Below, piece after piece: positions 9,133 through 21,259 of a stretch of 64,000 nt of DNA. A program made the translations under genes and the position numbers. The notes under the pieces are model-generated. The model was not told where the DNA came from, ran no database searches, and was given only the letters and a program-made list of their open reading frames with translations. Origin of the DNA: Platycnemis pennipes (Eukaryota; Arthropoda; Insecta; Odonata; Platycnemididae); assembly GCA_933228895.1 (NCBI GenBank), contig OW121852.1, forward strand, positions 58,136,872-58,200,871. The letters are read 5' to 3'. How positions within the stretch are numbered: the stretch's first letter is position 1; each line of letters starts with the position of its first letter.

Positions 9133-12100
9133 AGAGGATGTAAATACGAATAACTACGCCAGTGACGCCAGAGAAGTAATTTTAATTAACTCCACAACAT
9201 ACATTTTAAAACTCAATTCATATTTACGTAGACCATTTCAGTTTCGATAGGTTACGCCTTAATCAAGGTATTTTTAGGATATTGACAACATCACAACAAT
9301 CCTCGATCAATGTTAGCTATAGCTTAAAAAATGAACTACTTAACTACTACCCAATTGGTCAGATAAAAATAAAATGACTTGTGATACAATGGAGTATATA
9401 ACCATATAATTAGCTATGAAAACACTGCCCTCTAACATAAGGTTCCATGCCATAATTTGAATATTTTTCTATCTCCTCACAGCATTTTGCAGTATAGTTT
9501 CTATGTGCCTGAGCGAGAGACAGATTCGCATATATACGCAATATAGACGTCAGATAAAGTAAAAGCAAAAGCCAACCACAAGCACGCTGACTTCTTTGAC
9601 TGGAATCATTCTCAAAAAGCCGGAATCGTTAGACAACTCGGAAAAAGGCGACTGAACCCATTCTTTTTGCATCTGCTTGTATTAAAATGCATTAATTATC
9701 TAAGTTTTGTTTGTAAACTTACACACTGAAACAATATCCCTTCCCTCTAACGACCAGTCTCTCTCGACGAGAACGGATAACGGTATGAAAAAAACATCTT
9801 AGTAAAATCTCTCAACGAAATCGTTAGTTTCAGCTTGAGTTCAGCCTAATGTATAAATCCATCCTAGAAAAAAAATGAAACATCCATCCGTTTGGATCTA
9901 GAGCAAATCCTCTTGATGAAGATAAAGAGGCGGCGCATTTCCTTCCGATAAGAGAAAAAAGGAACGGAAGGAAAGGGATACTGGAGGATAAAGACGAGAA
10001 ATGGAGCGGACCTGAAAAAAAATCGGGCGAAAATTCTCAAAAGCGGAAAGAAGGGGCGCTCGAAAAGTGATTAGGTACGACAAGGAGAGGAAGTAGCAAC
10101 ACTCTTATCTCCGCTTCTTTTTCGCGCTATCTTCCCTCTTCTTCTTGAGGGTTTTTACGCACACCGTCTTCGTCTTTTCACATACAAAGCACTACTATCA
10201 CAACCGAAAGCATGGCAACCAGAACCCGATAGCACACATATTTTCGTAATGATTTGTCAAATTTAAGAGAGCACGTAAGTACAGGCAGTCCCATCAATCT
10301 TATGTCAGTTTTGACCTCTGATTTCATGCACTTCTGTTATTGTCATGTTGATGAAAATTGGCATAGACATAGAAAAAGGTTGTAAGCTCAGTCGAGATTA
10401 AGAACGAACTTGGTAACTTTCCACAGAACTTTTAATTACCCTACCGCTTTCAACACATTCGTGTCATCATCAAGGGAAATTTACAATTTTTATCCTTATT
10501 CTCAACTATGAAAAAATTCCAAAAATAAAGGCCGAGATAGTTTCTATGGTTGTATGTTCAGTAGAATGAAAACAAAATTTTATAAATTGGACTTTTTGAC
10601 CGCAGTATGGGGGTCCAAACCCATTTCAAATTTTTCCACAAGGGGTTGTAATGATAAAAAAAAATACGAGATACGAAAAAGTCTGAATTATTTCGCAAAA
10701 ATTTTTATCCTTAGGTTTTAGAGCATGAGGAAGATGATGGAACCACCTTCATTTCCGAAAAAACAACCGTGACTAAATGGAAGAAGAATTATTTAAGTAT
10801 TAGAAAATTAGTTGATATAAGAATTGAGAGATAGCTGCGCCAAACCAATTTTTGGATTGATGACTGGAGATGATGACATATGGGTGGTCGGATAAGGATA
10901 TTGTCACTAATTGCCATTGTAGCCAATCATTTCTGGTCAGAGCGTCGGTCAAAGGATACTCGGGAAAGTTTACCCGAAGGAAAGTGTAAAGGGCGTTCGA
11001 CGCGGTGTTGGAACTTGCGCAGACTGCTGCAAGAACAACAGCGCATGAAAAACTGCACCATGTGAAGTTAAGACTTGCAAGGAAAAAAGCACAAATGCGA
11101 GAACGTTTGCTTCCAAATAAGAACAAGATCTAATCTGGTACACGTATTCGCGCACTTTGTTACGCTTTTTTCCCACTATAAGGCACAGCGGAAGCGTCCA
11201 CGAACTGGCATCGAGTATCTAACGATTAGATACGGTTTTTGTCTACTGAGAGGGGTGTTTTTTAGTTTGCAGTTAAATTTTTCGGTGGTGCATGAAGTGC
11301 AGTAATCATAAACTGGGTGATCAATCATTTGGAAGATTTAATTTACTTTGATAGGGAAAGGCCCCAAATGTTTTATCTTTGTACACAGCATTGCGCTAGC
11401 TACGCAAGATGTGGGCTAAGTTAACGGGCTAAGCTATTTGTTCACAAACATATTTTATAGCGGTTACAATAGTTGCTTCCATGGACATAAAAAAGTTGTT
11501 TCTTCCACGTCCATTTAATTGTTACTTGTTCGTTCATGACAATGTATGGTATACTGACGGCACTAGTGGTACTTGACGATATATTGCTACTGAAACATTG
11601 CACCGATGACTGCGCCGAGTAAAGTTGTCAAGCAATTATTCTTGCAATTTACTGCACCACAAACTTTCGAGGTCAATCGCTCAAACTGATGCTACATTAA
11701 CTTGCACATTATCAATGATCGTGGCCTTAACATTTAAGGGTTGAATTTCTATGGAGCAGCACACGTACAAGTACGCGCTCTGATACACATGAAATTCACA
11801 TTCCCTTTACCATTCATTCACCATTCCATTTTCCCATCCCCCCTTTTGTATCGGGAATATCGGTTTCGTTAAATAATAATTACCCATACGTATCCACACA
11901 GGCATAAAGAGCGGATGGCACTCCGAACTTATTTCACAAGCTTGGTCGTTTGATTGAGAAGGAAGAAAGAGAGCGAGGGGAATGAAAGCGAGAGGTGCTC
12001 CTTGGAAAAGAAAAAGGTGATCATTAATTGGAATCTTATCAACAAATTTCAATGTGATACCGAAGTAATTCCACGGCCAATTCGCAAAAATAAAATTACG

Positions 12101-13660
12101 AATGTTCCTCCGCAGATGAAAATCGCCGCAATTTTCCCTCTTCCAAGTAAAACAAAATTGTTAGGAAAAAACCTAGACGAGGAGAAATGTGTGGATGTAA
12201 AATAAAAAAATCAATTAACATTATTAAAGTTTCACGCACGCGGAACATTAATGAAGAATACTTTTCTGCTTTTAATTGAGTTATTCACCAGTGAATGTCT
12301 CTTTCCGTACAGCATTAATTTGAATTTAGTGTTGAACACAAACATTGTAACCTACCATCGTGTAGCTTTAGATGACAGAAAGATAGCGTATTTTCCAATA
12401 CAAAACGTTCAAAGAACTATTATCTGTTGAATTAAAACACATTAAAGTTTCAATGATTAGACTATTCCCAATTCTCTTAGGTTTCAAAAGCAAAAACTGT
12501 GGAACTCATAATAATGCAGTCATCAAACTTATTCTGTTATAATAATTCTAAAACGTGTATTCTAAGAGTTTTTCTTATAAGAGTTGTGTAAGAACTACAC
12601 TATTGTTGAATTTATGCACCATTTCGTGGAAAACGTATGAACCACTTTGCTTGCAATAACCTTCGAGAGACTAAAAAAACAGGCCCAAGAAAATATGCTT
12701 GTTATCTTTGAACAAGGATTGCTTAGTATCTAGGATGAGAATGTAAGGCTCAAAAGCCACACAAAGCCGTCACTACATTTGGAGAGATATGCCATTAAAG
12801 GCTAACTTAAAGCCCGGCGAGTACGGAAATTTCACAAGCGGATAGCTAGGAGCATAAAGCTTACCGTACTATGCAACACTTTATCCAAGTCGGATTATGG
12901 AGCTCAGAAAATTCACCTCGGCTGGCATGTGCTGGAATGTTTGACCCCCTCCAAACCCTCTAGCGACAAAGTAACACATACGAAAAAATACGACCAGTTG
13001 GCAATAAAATTGTATCATCAGGTATGAGACAATTCCTATTATTAAGGTGATGCATGAATGTTACTTTCGAAGAAATGATGAGTTATCAACAACGGAAGAA
13101 GATCACTCAAAATCATTTAAATTCGAATTATTTTTGTGCCACAGCAGCCCGATCATTGATAAATATGTACCTTACGTCACCGCGATGAGAATTAATAAGT
13201 GAGGTGATACGAAAAGAATTTACACGGTTTCCAAAAGTCGCTTACTATTTAAAAAAATACATTTAAAATCAAGTCAAGAAAAAACTGAATACACGTTTGG
13301 CAACTAAAACAATAAATATGCCACGTTTTCCATATATAAGTATCATTTAGTTTCGTTCATCTAATAACTTTACGACAGTATAATTTCGCAAAATTTTACA
13401 CGACGCCATTATATGCACCCCCTCCCTTTACCTAAGTTGGCTCGTCATACATGACAACTCTGTCATGATATTCTCAATATTCGGCATCATATTCATGAAC
13501 TTAACAAGTGCATCACAACTATACACCATTCTACACTTTCATCATCCTTTTACAACATTTTCTCCTTCATACCCTGATTACTGATTTCTGCACCCCCTTT
13601 TTCATGAAAACATTTAGTATGATCTCAAAAAGAGACAGTTCGACTAACTTTTCCCCCTCT
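9133..13660. other. Unassigned AT-rich sequence
   Basis: No protein, RNA or repeat family was recognised on either strand. One stop-free frame of about 45 codons at 10989-11123 (plus strand) would encode an Ala/Lys/Arg-rich helix, but it starts right after a stop, has no ATG and no context. Confidence 0.4.
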
Positions 13661-14180
13661 CACCTGTTAACTTGGACTAAATGAGAAACTACGGCAAATA
13701 TTTATCAATCGACGATGCTGCCGAAATGTGATGGGACACAAAGAGGGGTTGAATCGACCACGAAACAACTCGAGGAAAAAAATGGGAGAAAGACCGCGGA
13801 ACAGAATGGCGAAGGAGAAAAATGGGAAGTAAATCCTTCTCCCATGCAGCACACATACGTGTGAGCGGGCGAATGAGGTGGAGATGGAACAACTGAATTT
13901 GTGAGGTGAGGGGGCGGGAAGGTACCTATGGATAAGCGGAGTGGGAAGGGGAGGCCTTGATTTGAAGTGAGCGAGGTCACACGGGAACAGGGGTTTGGGC
14001 CCGGAGTGACGTAGAGACACGGGGTCGAATGCTCCCTCTTGCAAAGGAACTCCCGGAATCGGAATGGCGATATTGAATTCACAGCCGCCTCATAAAGGGG
14101 GATGGATGTGATTCCAACTCGCTCACGAAAGAGAGCGCCGGCTGAATCTCCGCTTCCCTCTCCCTCCACTCCCGATCACT
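13661..14180. other. GC-rich island without recognised gene
   Basis: This stretch is clearly richer in G, C and CpG than its surroundings. Three overlapping minus-strand frames stay open (67 to 154 codons), and their products are rich in Pro, Ser, Phe and Arg. Open frames in several phases at once are expected from base composition. It could be a host CpG island or first-exon region, but no splice or promoter signal decides that. Confidence 0.35.
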
Positions 14181-14666
14181 TAAACGTGAAAGACTCGACG
14201 CCCACGGGATAAGACAGCTCGAGGATTCCCATGGGGGCTAGACAGAAACGCGTGTAGCAGTTGGCAAAAGGTAGATGTTTTTCACATGAGCGTCGTTGGT
14301 GGGGCACTAAATCAGGACTTCGGCGAGCTCTGATTTTTATATGAGCGTGGATGGGATACAAAATCAGGGACTGACTCAAGTATACTCTTCCTGTGCGTTG
14401 TTACCACAGCTATCCATAAAAACGAACCTTTCTTGAAGCTTTTGTTGCGATCGCCGCGCTCGTGACTTGCTTTTTAAGTTCGACAAATTTTCGCGTAAAT
14501 TCTCCTCCGTATTACATTTTCCGAACGGCTTTGTCTTTCTCTATTTCTTTCTGCGGAATAACGTATTTGCAACTTCCCTCCACACTATCCTCCAAAATTC
14601 ATGTCACTTGCCCCCTATATTTTTGCTCACACAGCAATCGACATTCAATATTAATGTATTATTTGA

Positions 14667-14825
14667 CTCCTCTGCTGCTGTTATCGTCCATGCTTCGCTG
14701 CCATATAGTACACTTCGTACTTTTACCGATTCCCACCCATCCATATATCTAATGCCTCCAATCAACTCTCGACATCACTTATACATGGAGTCCACGTCTT
14801 GTCTCCATTAAACGCCAACTCCATA
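14667..14825 (-). pseudogene. RTE LINE fragment (C-terminal domain)
   Basis: Minus-strand codons at 14720-14667 read SVLYGSEAWTITAAEE, the same block as FLYGSEAWTMTAAE in the RTE copy at 3.9 kb and a hallmark of the RTE C-terminal region. Upstream on the same strand a weaker match (AFN..K....IS) extends to about 14825. Nothing else of the element is visible, so this is a scrap with neither end. Confidence 0.6.
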
Positions 14826-15778
14826 ACAAGTTTCCGCACATCTATTTTATTTATCTTCCCTCAAGGCTGTCATCAGGCGGTATCTTTTGTTCCATCAAAC
14901 ACCATCGTAGCCCCGAGAGTAATTCAGCACCACATTAAATTATAACAACGGCGATTCTTTTTTATCTCCTAAACCTAATGAAAAAATAACGACTACACGA
15001 AGGCATGCATTTCAATATCTGTGATTAACCCATAGGACGACTACATGCCCAGCACGATGGGATGAAAAGGCGGGACAGGTAGAAAGCTCGGAATTCACTA
15101 GGGGAAAATACATATCCAGACGCATATCGAGATTTTTCTATGAAATAAAAGAAGGTAATCAGTATTAGGAAAGCCACAAGCTCGAAGTTTTGTGTGGATG
15201 GGTTACTACGTAGAAAGGTGTCCAGCTCAGATTTTGACGAGAGCTTCGATAACACACAACTACATCAGGATGCCTCGATAAGTGGATTTACGACCATCAT
15301 GAAAGTGTGATCGGCCATTTCAGCGTCAGCGTCGCCTCTAAGGGCCCTAATGAGAGAAGAATCACCACTAGCATCAATGTCCCCTCTGCGTTAAAAGCCA
15401 ATTCGTCACGAAAAGGGAGAGGTGTTCATCACACTACTTCACAACGGCGAATCATACCAGACTAGTCAATGAACTCTGCTGCTGATAAGAAAAAAATCAG
15501 CAGGGGCTTTGCCGGAGCCACGCCCGCAAACCTTTAGAGCCTAGAACACATCACATGTGCTATGGAGATTCTGATGTATTATAAAAATAAAAAGAACAAA
15601 TAAAATTTAAGTTTCTAGAGTTTTCATGATTCCCTTCACTACCCCATATGCGTATGCGATAAGATTGACCGCATTTAGCACCCACGCATCGTAAGACTTC
15701 GTCGAAGCACACAATTTTTTTCAACTTTATTTAAAATTATTTACACTTTTTGGCAATATTAGTACGATCATTATACAC
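14826..15778. other. Unassigned sequence
   Basis: No gene or repeat was recognised. The right edge (15779-15781, TAA) is the target duplication of the element that starts at 15782. Confidence 0.4.
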
Positions 15779-16414
15779 TAAGGGCCGGTTTTATAATGTC
15801 TAGTTAAACTGGACGTTAGAGTTAACCGACGCTTAAGCCGAAAATTCAGTTTTATAATCGGTCGTTAAGTCTAATCTGGAGGTCAAAGTGCTAGTTATCT
15901 TAAGGGGGCTGTATACTCCGGGCGAAAAGCGTCTTTTAGTTCTCGAATCCGCCACGACCTTGGAGATCCCCTCGGTTCTCCGCCAGCCTTTGGCGAGCCT
16001 ATCCACCTTCCCCTCCATTCCCCACCCCACAGAAAAACGTGCTCTGCTGATAAGGTGACGAGAGTAGGGGAAAGTCAGTGGCGGTCTGGCTAGTTCGGTG
16101 ATAGACGAGGGCCTCCGGCGCGAGGCGGCTTAGAGGGGCCCCTGACTGGGGGTGACAACAATATTAGCAAAGACAGTGGTTAGTCTACCATCGCGCCTCA
16201 CGACAACTGACTCACTCGACAGCTAATTGCCCTCCAACCAGGCTATACCCAACATGTCGTTCATTTTTTTATTCGCCGTAACTTTCACAAAACGTGAAAT
16301 ACAGAAATCTAATTTAATGTAAATTCCTTTTTACATCTTAGGAACTGACTATTGCTTGCGATGCAGTAATTAAAATGCTTGGTGCTTCATGAAAAAATAT
16401 TGAAAATGGTCTGC

Positions 16415-16445
16415 GGTCCGCTGGACCCCAATGTGTATTTCATGG
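16415..16445. repeat. GGTCC-GCT-GGACC imperfect palindrome with 3' extension
   Basis: GGTCCGCTGGACC is followed by CCAATGTGTATTTCATG. The same arrangement, diverged, recurs in the same orientation at 18891-18924 on the other side of the piggyBac-like remnant. The pair may be subterminal motifs of that element, comparable to the 18-bp palindromes of the 2.3-6.1 kb element. Confidence 0.55.
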
Positions 16446-16574
16446 TAAATTTTGAGACATATCGAATAAATCATATAGCATTGTGTATCTCCTTTTTTAC
16501 TGTTAATGTATTTGTAGATATAGTATTTAATCATTTTAATTATTTAAAAACAATATTTTTAATTTTTTAAACTA

Positions 16575-17100
16575 TTATAGGATATTTGGTACCATCGAAG
16601 ATATTTCGGGAATTATCCAATTTTCCTGCATTCTCATTTGAAATTTAGAAGTGAAATGTGAATAGAAAAACTTTACGTGCATGAAGCGTAGTTTAGCAGC
16701 ATTGAAGATTATTTCTTGGTTTTTCGATCCTAAATAATGCCTTATAATAATTTGGCGTTCGTCATCATTTGGATATTTTATGTATTGGAAACTGTAAAGG
16801 GGATTATATACACAGCTATAGACTGCAACCTTTTCGGGACTTGCACTTGTCACAGAATGGCAATGAGCTGGCGCCTCGGAGAGCACAAGGGAATTCACAA
16901 CTAGGGCCCGGGAATATGCTGGGAAGGGAATGTCCTCAAAATTCATGAAGGTAGTAGGCATTTCTTACAAGTAGTGGCTGGCGACCCGAAGCCCATATAC
17001 GTCAAAATCTGTGGAAAAAGAGAGGATAAGTCAATTGCTGGTCATTTCAGCTCGAGACCAATTGGTAGCCTGCACATTTCTATAGCGAGTCGGTGCTGCG
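16575..17100. other. Unassigned; 128-codon open frame of unknown nature
   Basis: A minus-strand frame (16961-16575) stays open for 128 codons but shows no motif that I recognise and no coding-like composition. It lies between the palindrome at 16415 and the acidic N-terminus of the piggyBac-like pseudogene, so it is probably 5' flanking sequence of that element. Confidence 0.3.
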
Positions 17101-17106
17101 TTAGAG

Positions 17107-18470
17107 ATGTCTTCCTCGTCGCGATTCTACATGAGGCGTGATGAAGATATTCGTCAGACATTGCTGGTGTTAAAAGAGGAGGAGCAGGAAGGGATGGGGG
17201 TAATTCGTCAGGCAGTGATGTAGATTCCGCACATGAGCAATCGGATTCGGAGAGTGAGGAAGATTGCGCGGATGCAGATAGAGACAGCGGTAGTAGCGGA
17301 GAACCTTTATAAGACGAAAGTGTACCAGCGACAAAGCGACCAAGAGGGAGCCAGGCGAATAGAGGCAGAAAGGCAACCTACAAACCTGCGAGGGAAAGAC
17401 GGTTCTTGTTGCCGGGAAAAAGAGACCAAAAGACGATGAACTATTTTCCACCTAATGTTTTCAGAACTAAAGACTTTATTTATTTATCGCTAGATTTCGC
17501 TCTGTAAATGAATTTCCCGGTCGGTTCATAACGATTGTTTTCGATGCGTGCTTCCGAATACCTCTAACTAAATTAGCACCTACTCTTTCTCATGAACTTT
17601 AATTCTGATTTTAGCATCTTTACCTAAACCTTAAATGGTAAAATAACCGTGCAATGATTATTTTTTGTTATGTCACGATTTTGAATACTGTCCGAAGACC
17701 CTGAAAGTCGATGGATATTATTGATATTACACTTATTTTATTTTTCTTTCTTTTTTGTATTTTGGAGAAGGAAACAGTAAAATTTGATTTCAGAACAACC
17801 CGGACCAAAAGGCGCAACGAGTGATATCAAAACTCCTCACCAAATTCGACAGTTATTATTTGATAGAGCTTTGCGAAATTTAATGTCGATGCACAGAAAT
17901 GAGGAAATATAACGGCAGCGCTTAGAGATTTAAGTTCCCAATCGTATCATAGTGATGTAGATATTGAGGAGATGGAGGCATTTTTTTGGACTTTAGTATT
18001 TTTCTGGGGTGCAGAAGACGTGCAACATTATGCTGTATGAGCTGTTATAAACTGAGTTTGCATACAATATATCAATGTACCACTCCGCTACAGTGTCTCC
18101 GGTTTCTGTTGTCAACACTGCGTTTTGATTACTTCAAGATTGCAGGGCAGGGTGATCGATCAATGTTCATCAATTCTTGAAATTTGAGAAGACATGGTGG
18201 ATAATTGTAGGAATTATTACACAGCCCATGAATACCGCACGGTTGACGAACAACGCTAAAAATTCTACAGATTGATGGGCATGCAGTGCAGCAACGAGAA
18301 GGAAGGTTCGACGTAACTTATGCCCGAGTGAAAGGGAAATAAAAATGAGACATCTATGCTCATTGTGCAGCACTCCCATGTGCATAGAAGTTATCTGCGT
18401 ACTGCCTGTACTGGAGTGAAAAATCAACTTCTTTCCAGTACAATGTGAATATTTATATTTATTACGCAAA
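17107..18470 (+). pseudogene. piggyBac-like transposase remnant, plus strand
   Basis: The start (17107) reads MSSSSRF...DEDIRQTLL, followed after a frameshift near 17190 by an acidic Ser/Asp/Glu-rich stretch (SGSDVDSAHEQSDSESEED) and a basic stretch, with a TAA at 17310. This layout is typical of piggyBac N-termini. From 17788 the frame reads PGPKGATSDIKTPHQ, then VDIEEMEAFFGLVFFWG (about 17960-18010), TIYQCTTPLQ..RFLLSTLRFDYFK (about 18067-18145) and NCRNYYTAHEYRTVDEQ (about 18200-18255). These match in order the family's dimerisation region and the segment carrying the first catalytic Asp (TVDE). Sequence from 17460 to 17787 is non-coding and ends in TTTGATTTCAG, possibly an intron acceptor. 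The C-terminal half is missing. Many stops and frameshifts make it dead. Confidence 0.7.
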
Positions 18471-18890
18471 GAACTATAAATTAATAAGCATTTTAATTGA
18501 CATTATAAGTGTTTATGAAATTTTCGAAAAAATCACTGAAAAATTAAACTTGAAAAATACGCTTCTTTCATATGTTGTAATAAACATATTTTTGGAGAAA
18601 AACTATTAAAAACGATAGTCTTCATACACTTCAAAGTGTTATCCTTAAGTAACTAACGGCATTTCTCGGTATTGTCAAAACATGAGCAACAGAAAATAAA
18701 TTTCGATTTGATGTATTTCTGAGAGATTTTCTAAGTTTTCAAATCAAAAAGGTATTTTTTACTGCGTTATATATTTTTTTAAATAAAATATTTCAACTCA
18801 TTGATATTAAAAAGGCTTCACATGAATGATATTTGCCATCTTCCTCAATGAAATATAGCAAAAATCTGAAATAAAAAAAATTATAACTCA

Positions 18891-18924
18891 TGGGGTCCGC
18901 AGGACACCAGTGTGCACTTTATGA
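18891..18924. repeat. GGGGTCC-GCA-GGACACC imperfect palindrome, second copy
   Basis: TGGGGTCCGCAGGACACCA (18891-18909) plus the extension GTGTGCACTTTATG matches the motif at 16415 in direct orientation, with changes that are mostly transitions. It marks the right side of the piggyBac-like remnant; jockey/CR1 sequence begins about 13 bases later. Confidence 0.55.
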
Positions 18925-18936
18925 TTCTCTTAGTAA

Positions 18937-19850
18937 GTGTGCATTTCTAAGGTTAAAAGTGGTGATAGGGAGCACCCACATAACTACCGACCTATATCCC
19001 TCACATCCATTTCGTGCAAAGTCTTGGAACATATAATTGTCAGTTCAGTCATGGGGCATCTAGATAACCAGAATTTATTGTCCTATGTTCAGTATGGTTT
19101 CCGGAAGATAAGATCATGTGAAACTCAACTTGCTCTCTTTTCCCACGATATTTTAGTTTATGGAGAAAGTAATATCCAGTGGATGCAATATTTTTCGATT
19201 TCAAGAAAGCTTTTGACAAGGTGTCTCATAGCAAACTAATTTTGATATTAAAATCTTATGGGATAGACAGTAATATTATATCATGGATAAATGATTTCCC
19301 GCATGATCGGGTGCAAAGGGTTGTTTTGGACGGTGTTACCTCTCCGGCAATTGAAGTCACTTCAGGTGTCCCACAAAGTAGTGTGAAAGGTCCACTGCTG
19401 TTCCTACTGTACAAGAATGACATCAATAAGGTGGTGAAAACTAAGCTTCGTCTATTTGCCGAATGACGCGGTACTGTACAGGGAAAGTCTATGCCCAAAT
19501 GATAAAGAATATTTAAATATTGACCTACAAGCAATTGAAAAATGGTGTCATACGTCGAAGTTAGAATTAATTTTTGTTTTAAATTTGTAGTAATGAATTT
19601 TTGGAAAAAGAATTTTTCTCCTCCAATCGCTTACAAAATATGTAATAATGAAACAAACTTGGAATCCATTAAATATCTTGGGATAAGACTGACACATGAT
19701 CTTTCCTGGGGTGAATACATACGTGAAATAATGGGTCAACGTAATCGTAAACTGGGATTCGTCAAAAGAGTATTGGTAAATGAGACGATCATGTACGAGA
19801 AATCGGCTACTTTTTCCTTGTTAGACCTCATTTGGAATATGTAGCCAGTA
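18937..19850 (+). pseudogene. jockey/CR1-type LINE reverse-transcriptase fragment
   Basis: Successive frames give KSGDREHPHNYRPISLTSIS, VQYGFRKIRSCETQL, FFDFKKAFDKVSH, a GVPQSSVKGPLLF block (normally GVPQGSVLGPLLF), a broken FADD box and, downstream, SIKYLGIRLTHDLSWG and LVRPHLEYVASI. This is the normal order of the reverse-transcriptase domain in jockey/CR1-type LINEs. One base is missing near 19180 and one extra A lies at 19462/19463 inside the FADD box, so the frame reads FAE-stop. A further shift lies near 19560. The fragment has neither the endonuclease nor a 3' UTR. It lies between the piggyBac-like remnant and the YqaJ pseudogene and probably was one more insertion into the composite. 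Confidence 0.8.
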
Positions 19851-20069
19851 TAGTTAAAATTACTAATTTTTAAATAAAGAAATCTACTTGAGGTTTACGC
19901 TCTCAATTTTTATATAACATTGACGGTTGAAGAAATTGCTGTTTCTGTTTTCACGGGAAATTGATAAAAAAATTTGGAAAAGGTACTAAGCGCTACGAAA
20001 ATCAGTGACTATCACCAATATGCAAGATTTTGTTGTGTGAAATGAGCCGTACTGTTCTGTGGATTCCGA

Positions 20070-20834
20070 AAATTACCTTCAAATTCCTACATCACCTCCG
20101 GTTTTTCCACAAATCACGAAAACATGAATATTAGAAAAGGCAATTTTTTAATGTTATTGCGTGTTACTTGTGTTAGTTACACATCATTTGATTGGCCCAG
20201 AATCTGTCAACCCTCTTAAATTTTCATATAAAATGCCCCGTGGGGCCCAAAAAATAAAAATGCAATACTCCTTATTACAATGCAGTTGTTCTTGAACTTG
20301 ATAATAATATTGATGATCTCTTTTTTGTTTTAATTTCCCTTCAAGAATATGGCAAAACTTGGTTATTTTTAATGCGTTCAATAGGAGTGACCTCCCTACA
20401 AGATCAAGGGCGTTTTATTTCCAGAACACCTCTACCATCAGGTATTAGCCCATTGGGGGAGCCGCCAGAAATGGCAATTCCTGGTCTACAAACATTCCCT
20501 GTGCATCCGCTTTCCCCCGCGTAGGCCTCAATGGCTCTTCGTTCCATAGCCTTACTGTATTCTGTGGATTTGCTTCCCGAGAAGGATGGGCGTAAAATGG
20601 ACTTCACAGTATTTGTCCTGGTTGCTTTGGGCCTCAATTTGCACACACGGCCGAATGTGGATACTGTCAGTCTTTTTAGGCTTTCAGGCATCAACGGCCT
20701 TGAGTACCGCTGATTCCTGGTGTGTGCCTCTAATTCCTCTTTCTCTTTCTCATTCAATGAGAGCGATTTCAGGAGGCTGGTCTTGGAGTGCTCATCTACT
20801 TCCCGATTGTCACTCTCAATGCACGCAGAGTTCT
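20070..20834 (-). pseudogene. YqaJ-like (lambda-exonuclease-fold) nuclease pseudogene
   Basis: The minus-strand frame (residues about 112-254 of the 21168-20404 frame) has EAHTRNQ...KRLTVSTFGRVCKLRP, then SFSGSKSTEYSKAMERRAIEAY, SGGSPNGLIPDGRGVLEIKRP and a TGA at 20406. The 20381-20184 frame continues with GKLKQKRDHQYYYQVQEQLHC and FIFWAPRGILYE. This order belongs to the YqaJ-type viral recombinase/alkaline nuclease family (PD-(D/E)xK fold): an RLTAS-x-FG start, an SPDGL aspartate, an E-x-K pair and a YYxQxQ motif. Such genes are carried by viruses and by some eukaryotic DNA transposons. Here the SPDG aspartate is Asn, a stop follows EIKRP and a frameshift precedes 20381, so it is inactive. 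E-x-K and the QxQ motif survive. Confidence 0.75.
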
Positions 20835-21250
20835 GATCTGCACCCATAGGATCTTTCTCTCTCTCCGCGCATGTCCTACCCTTCTTCATCCCGTCCATAA
20901 AACCTATTCTCATCCTTCCCCTGCCCTGCTTGCCAAACATTATTCCCTCTATCACGACTCTGAGCAACCCATCGCCCCTCATTACCTGTTCAAGCCACCT
21001 ACTCTGCCTTCCCCTAATCCCATCCAGCAGCTTCTCCTCCTCCTCCCAAACGAAGTCAAGTACTCCTGCATTTGCGTTTCTCTCCGTCCAAAGCTCATTT
21101 TCCTTCTTCCTCCACACCCACATCTCGAACGCCTGCAATCTATTTTCAATTTTTCCTTTAGTCTCCATTTTTATATAGCTCCTACTTTTTCAATACTCTC
21201 CCTCTGTGTCGCACTGCCGTTATCTATCACATGTAAAAGGGTTTTGATAT
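20835..21250 (-). pseudogene. RTE LINE C-terminal fragment fused to YqaJ frame
   Basis: Residues 1-110 of the minus-strand frame starting at 21168 carry the RTE C-terminal signature: RLQAFEMWVWRKKE, LWTERNANAGVL, EEEKLLDGIRGRQSRWLEQVMRGDGLLRVVIEG and GKQGRGRMRIGFMDGMKKGRT. Weak similarity continues upstream to about 21250. The 3' UTR and tail of the element are absent. Instead the frame passes without a stop into the YqaJ domain at about 20834. No target duplication could be seen. Confidence 0.75.
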
Positions 21251-21259
21251 AATTGGATA

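Noticed and set aside
10989..11123. 45-codon Ala/Lys/Arg-rich stop-free stretch as an exon
   Set aside because: Too short, begins directly after a stop, no splice sites or homolog recognised.
13667..14169. Three overlapping minus-strand frames as a gene
   Set aside because: Same reason: GC-rich island, no domain, no splice or start evidence.
16575..16961. 128-codon minus-strand frame as a transposon accessory gene
   Set aside because: No motif recognised, and its AT-rich composition is like the non-coding flank.
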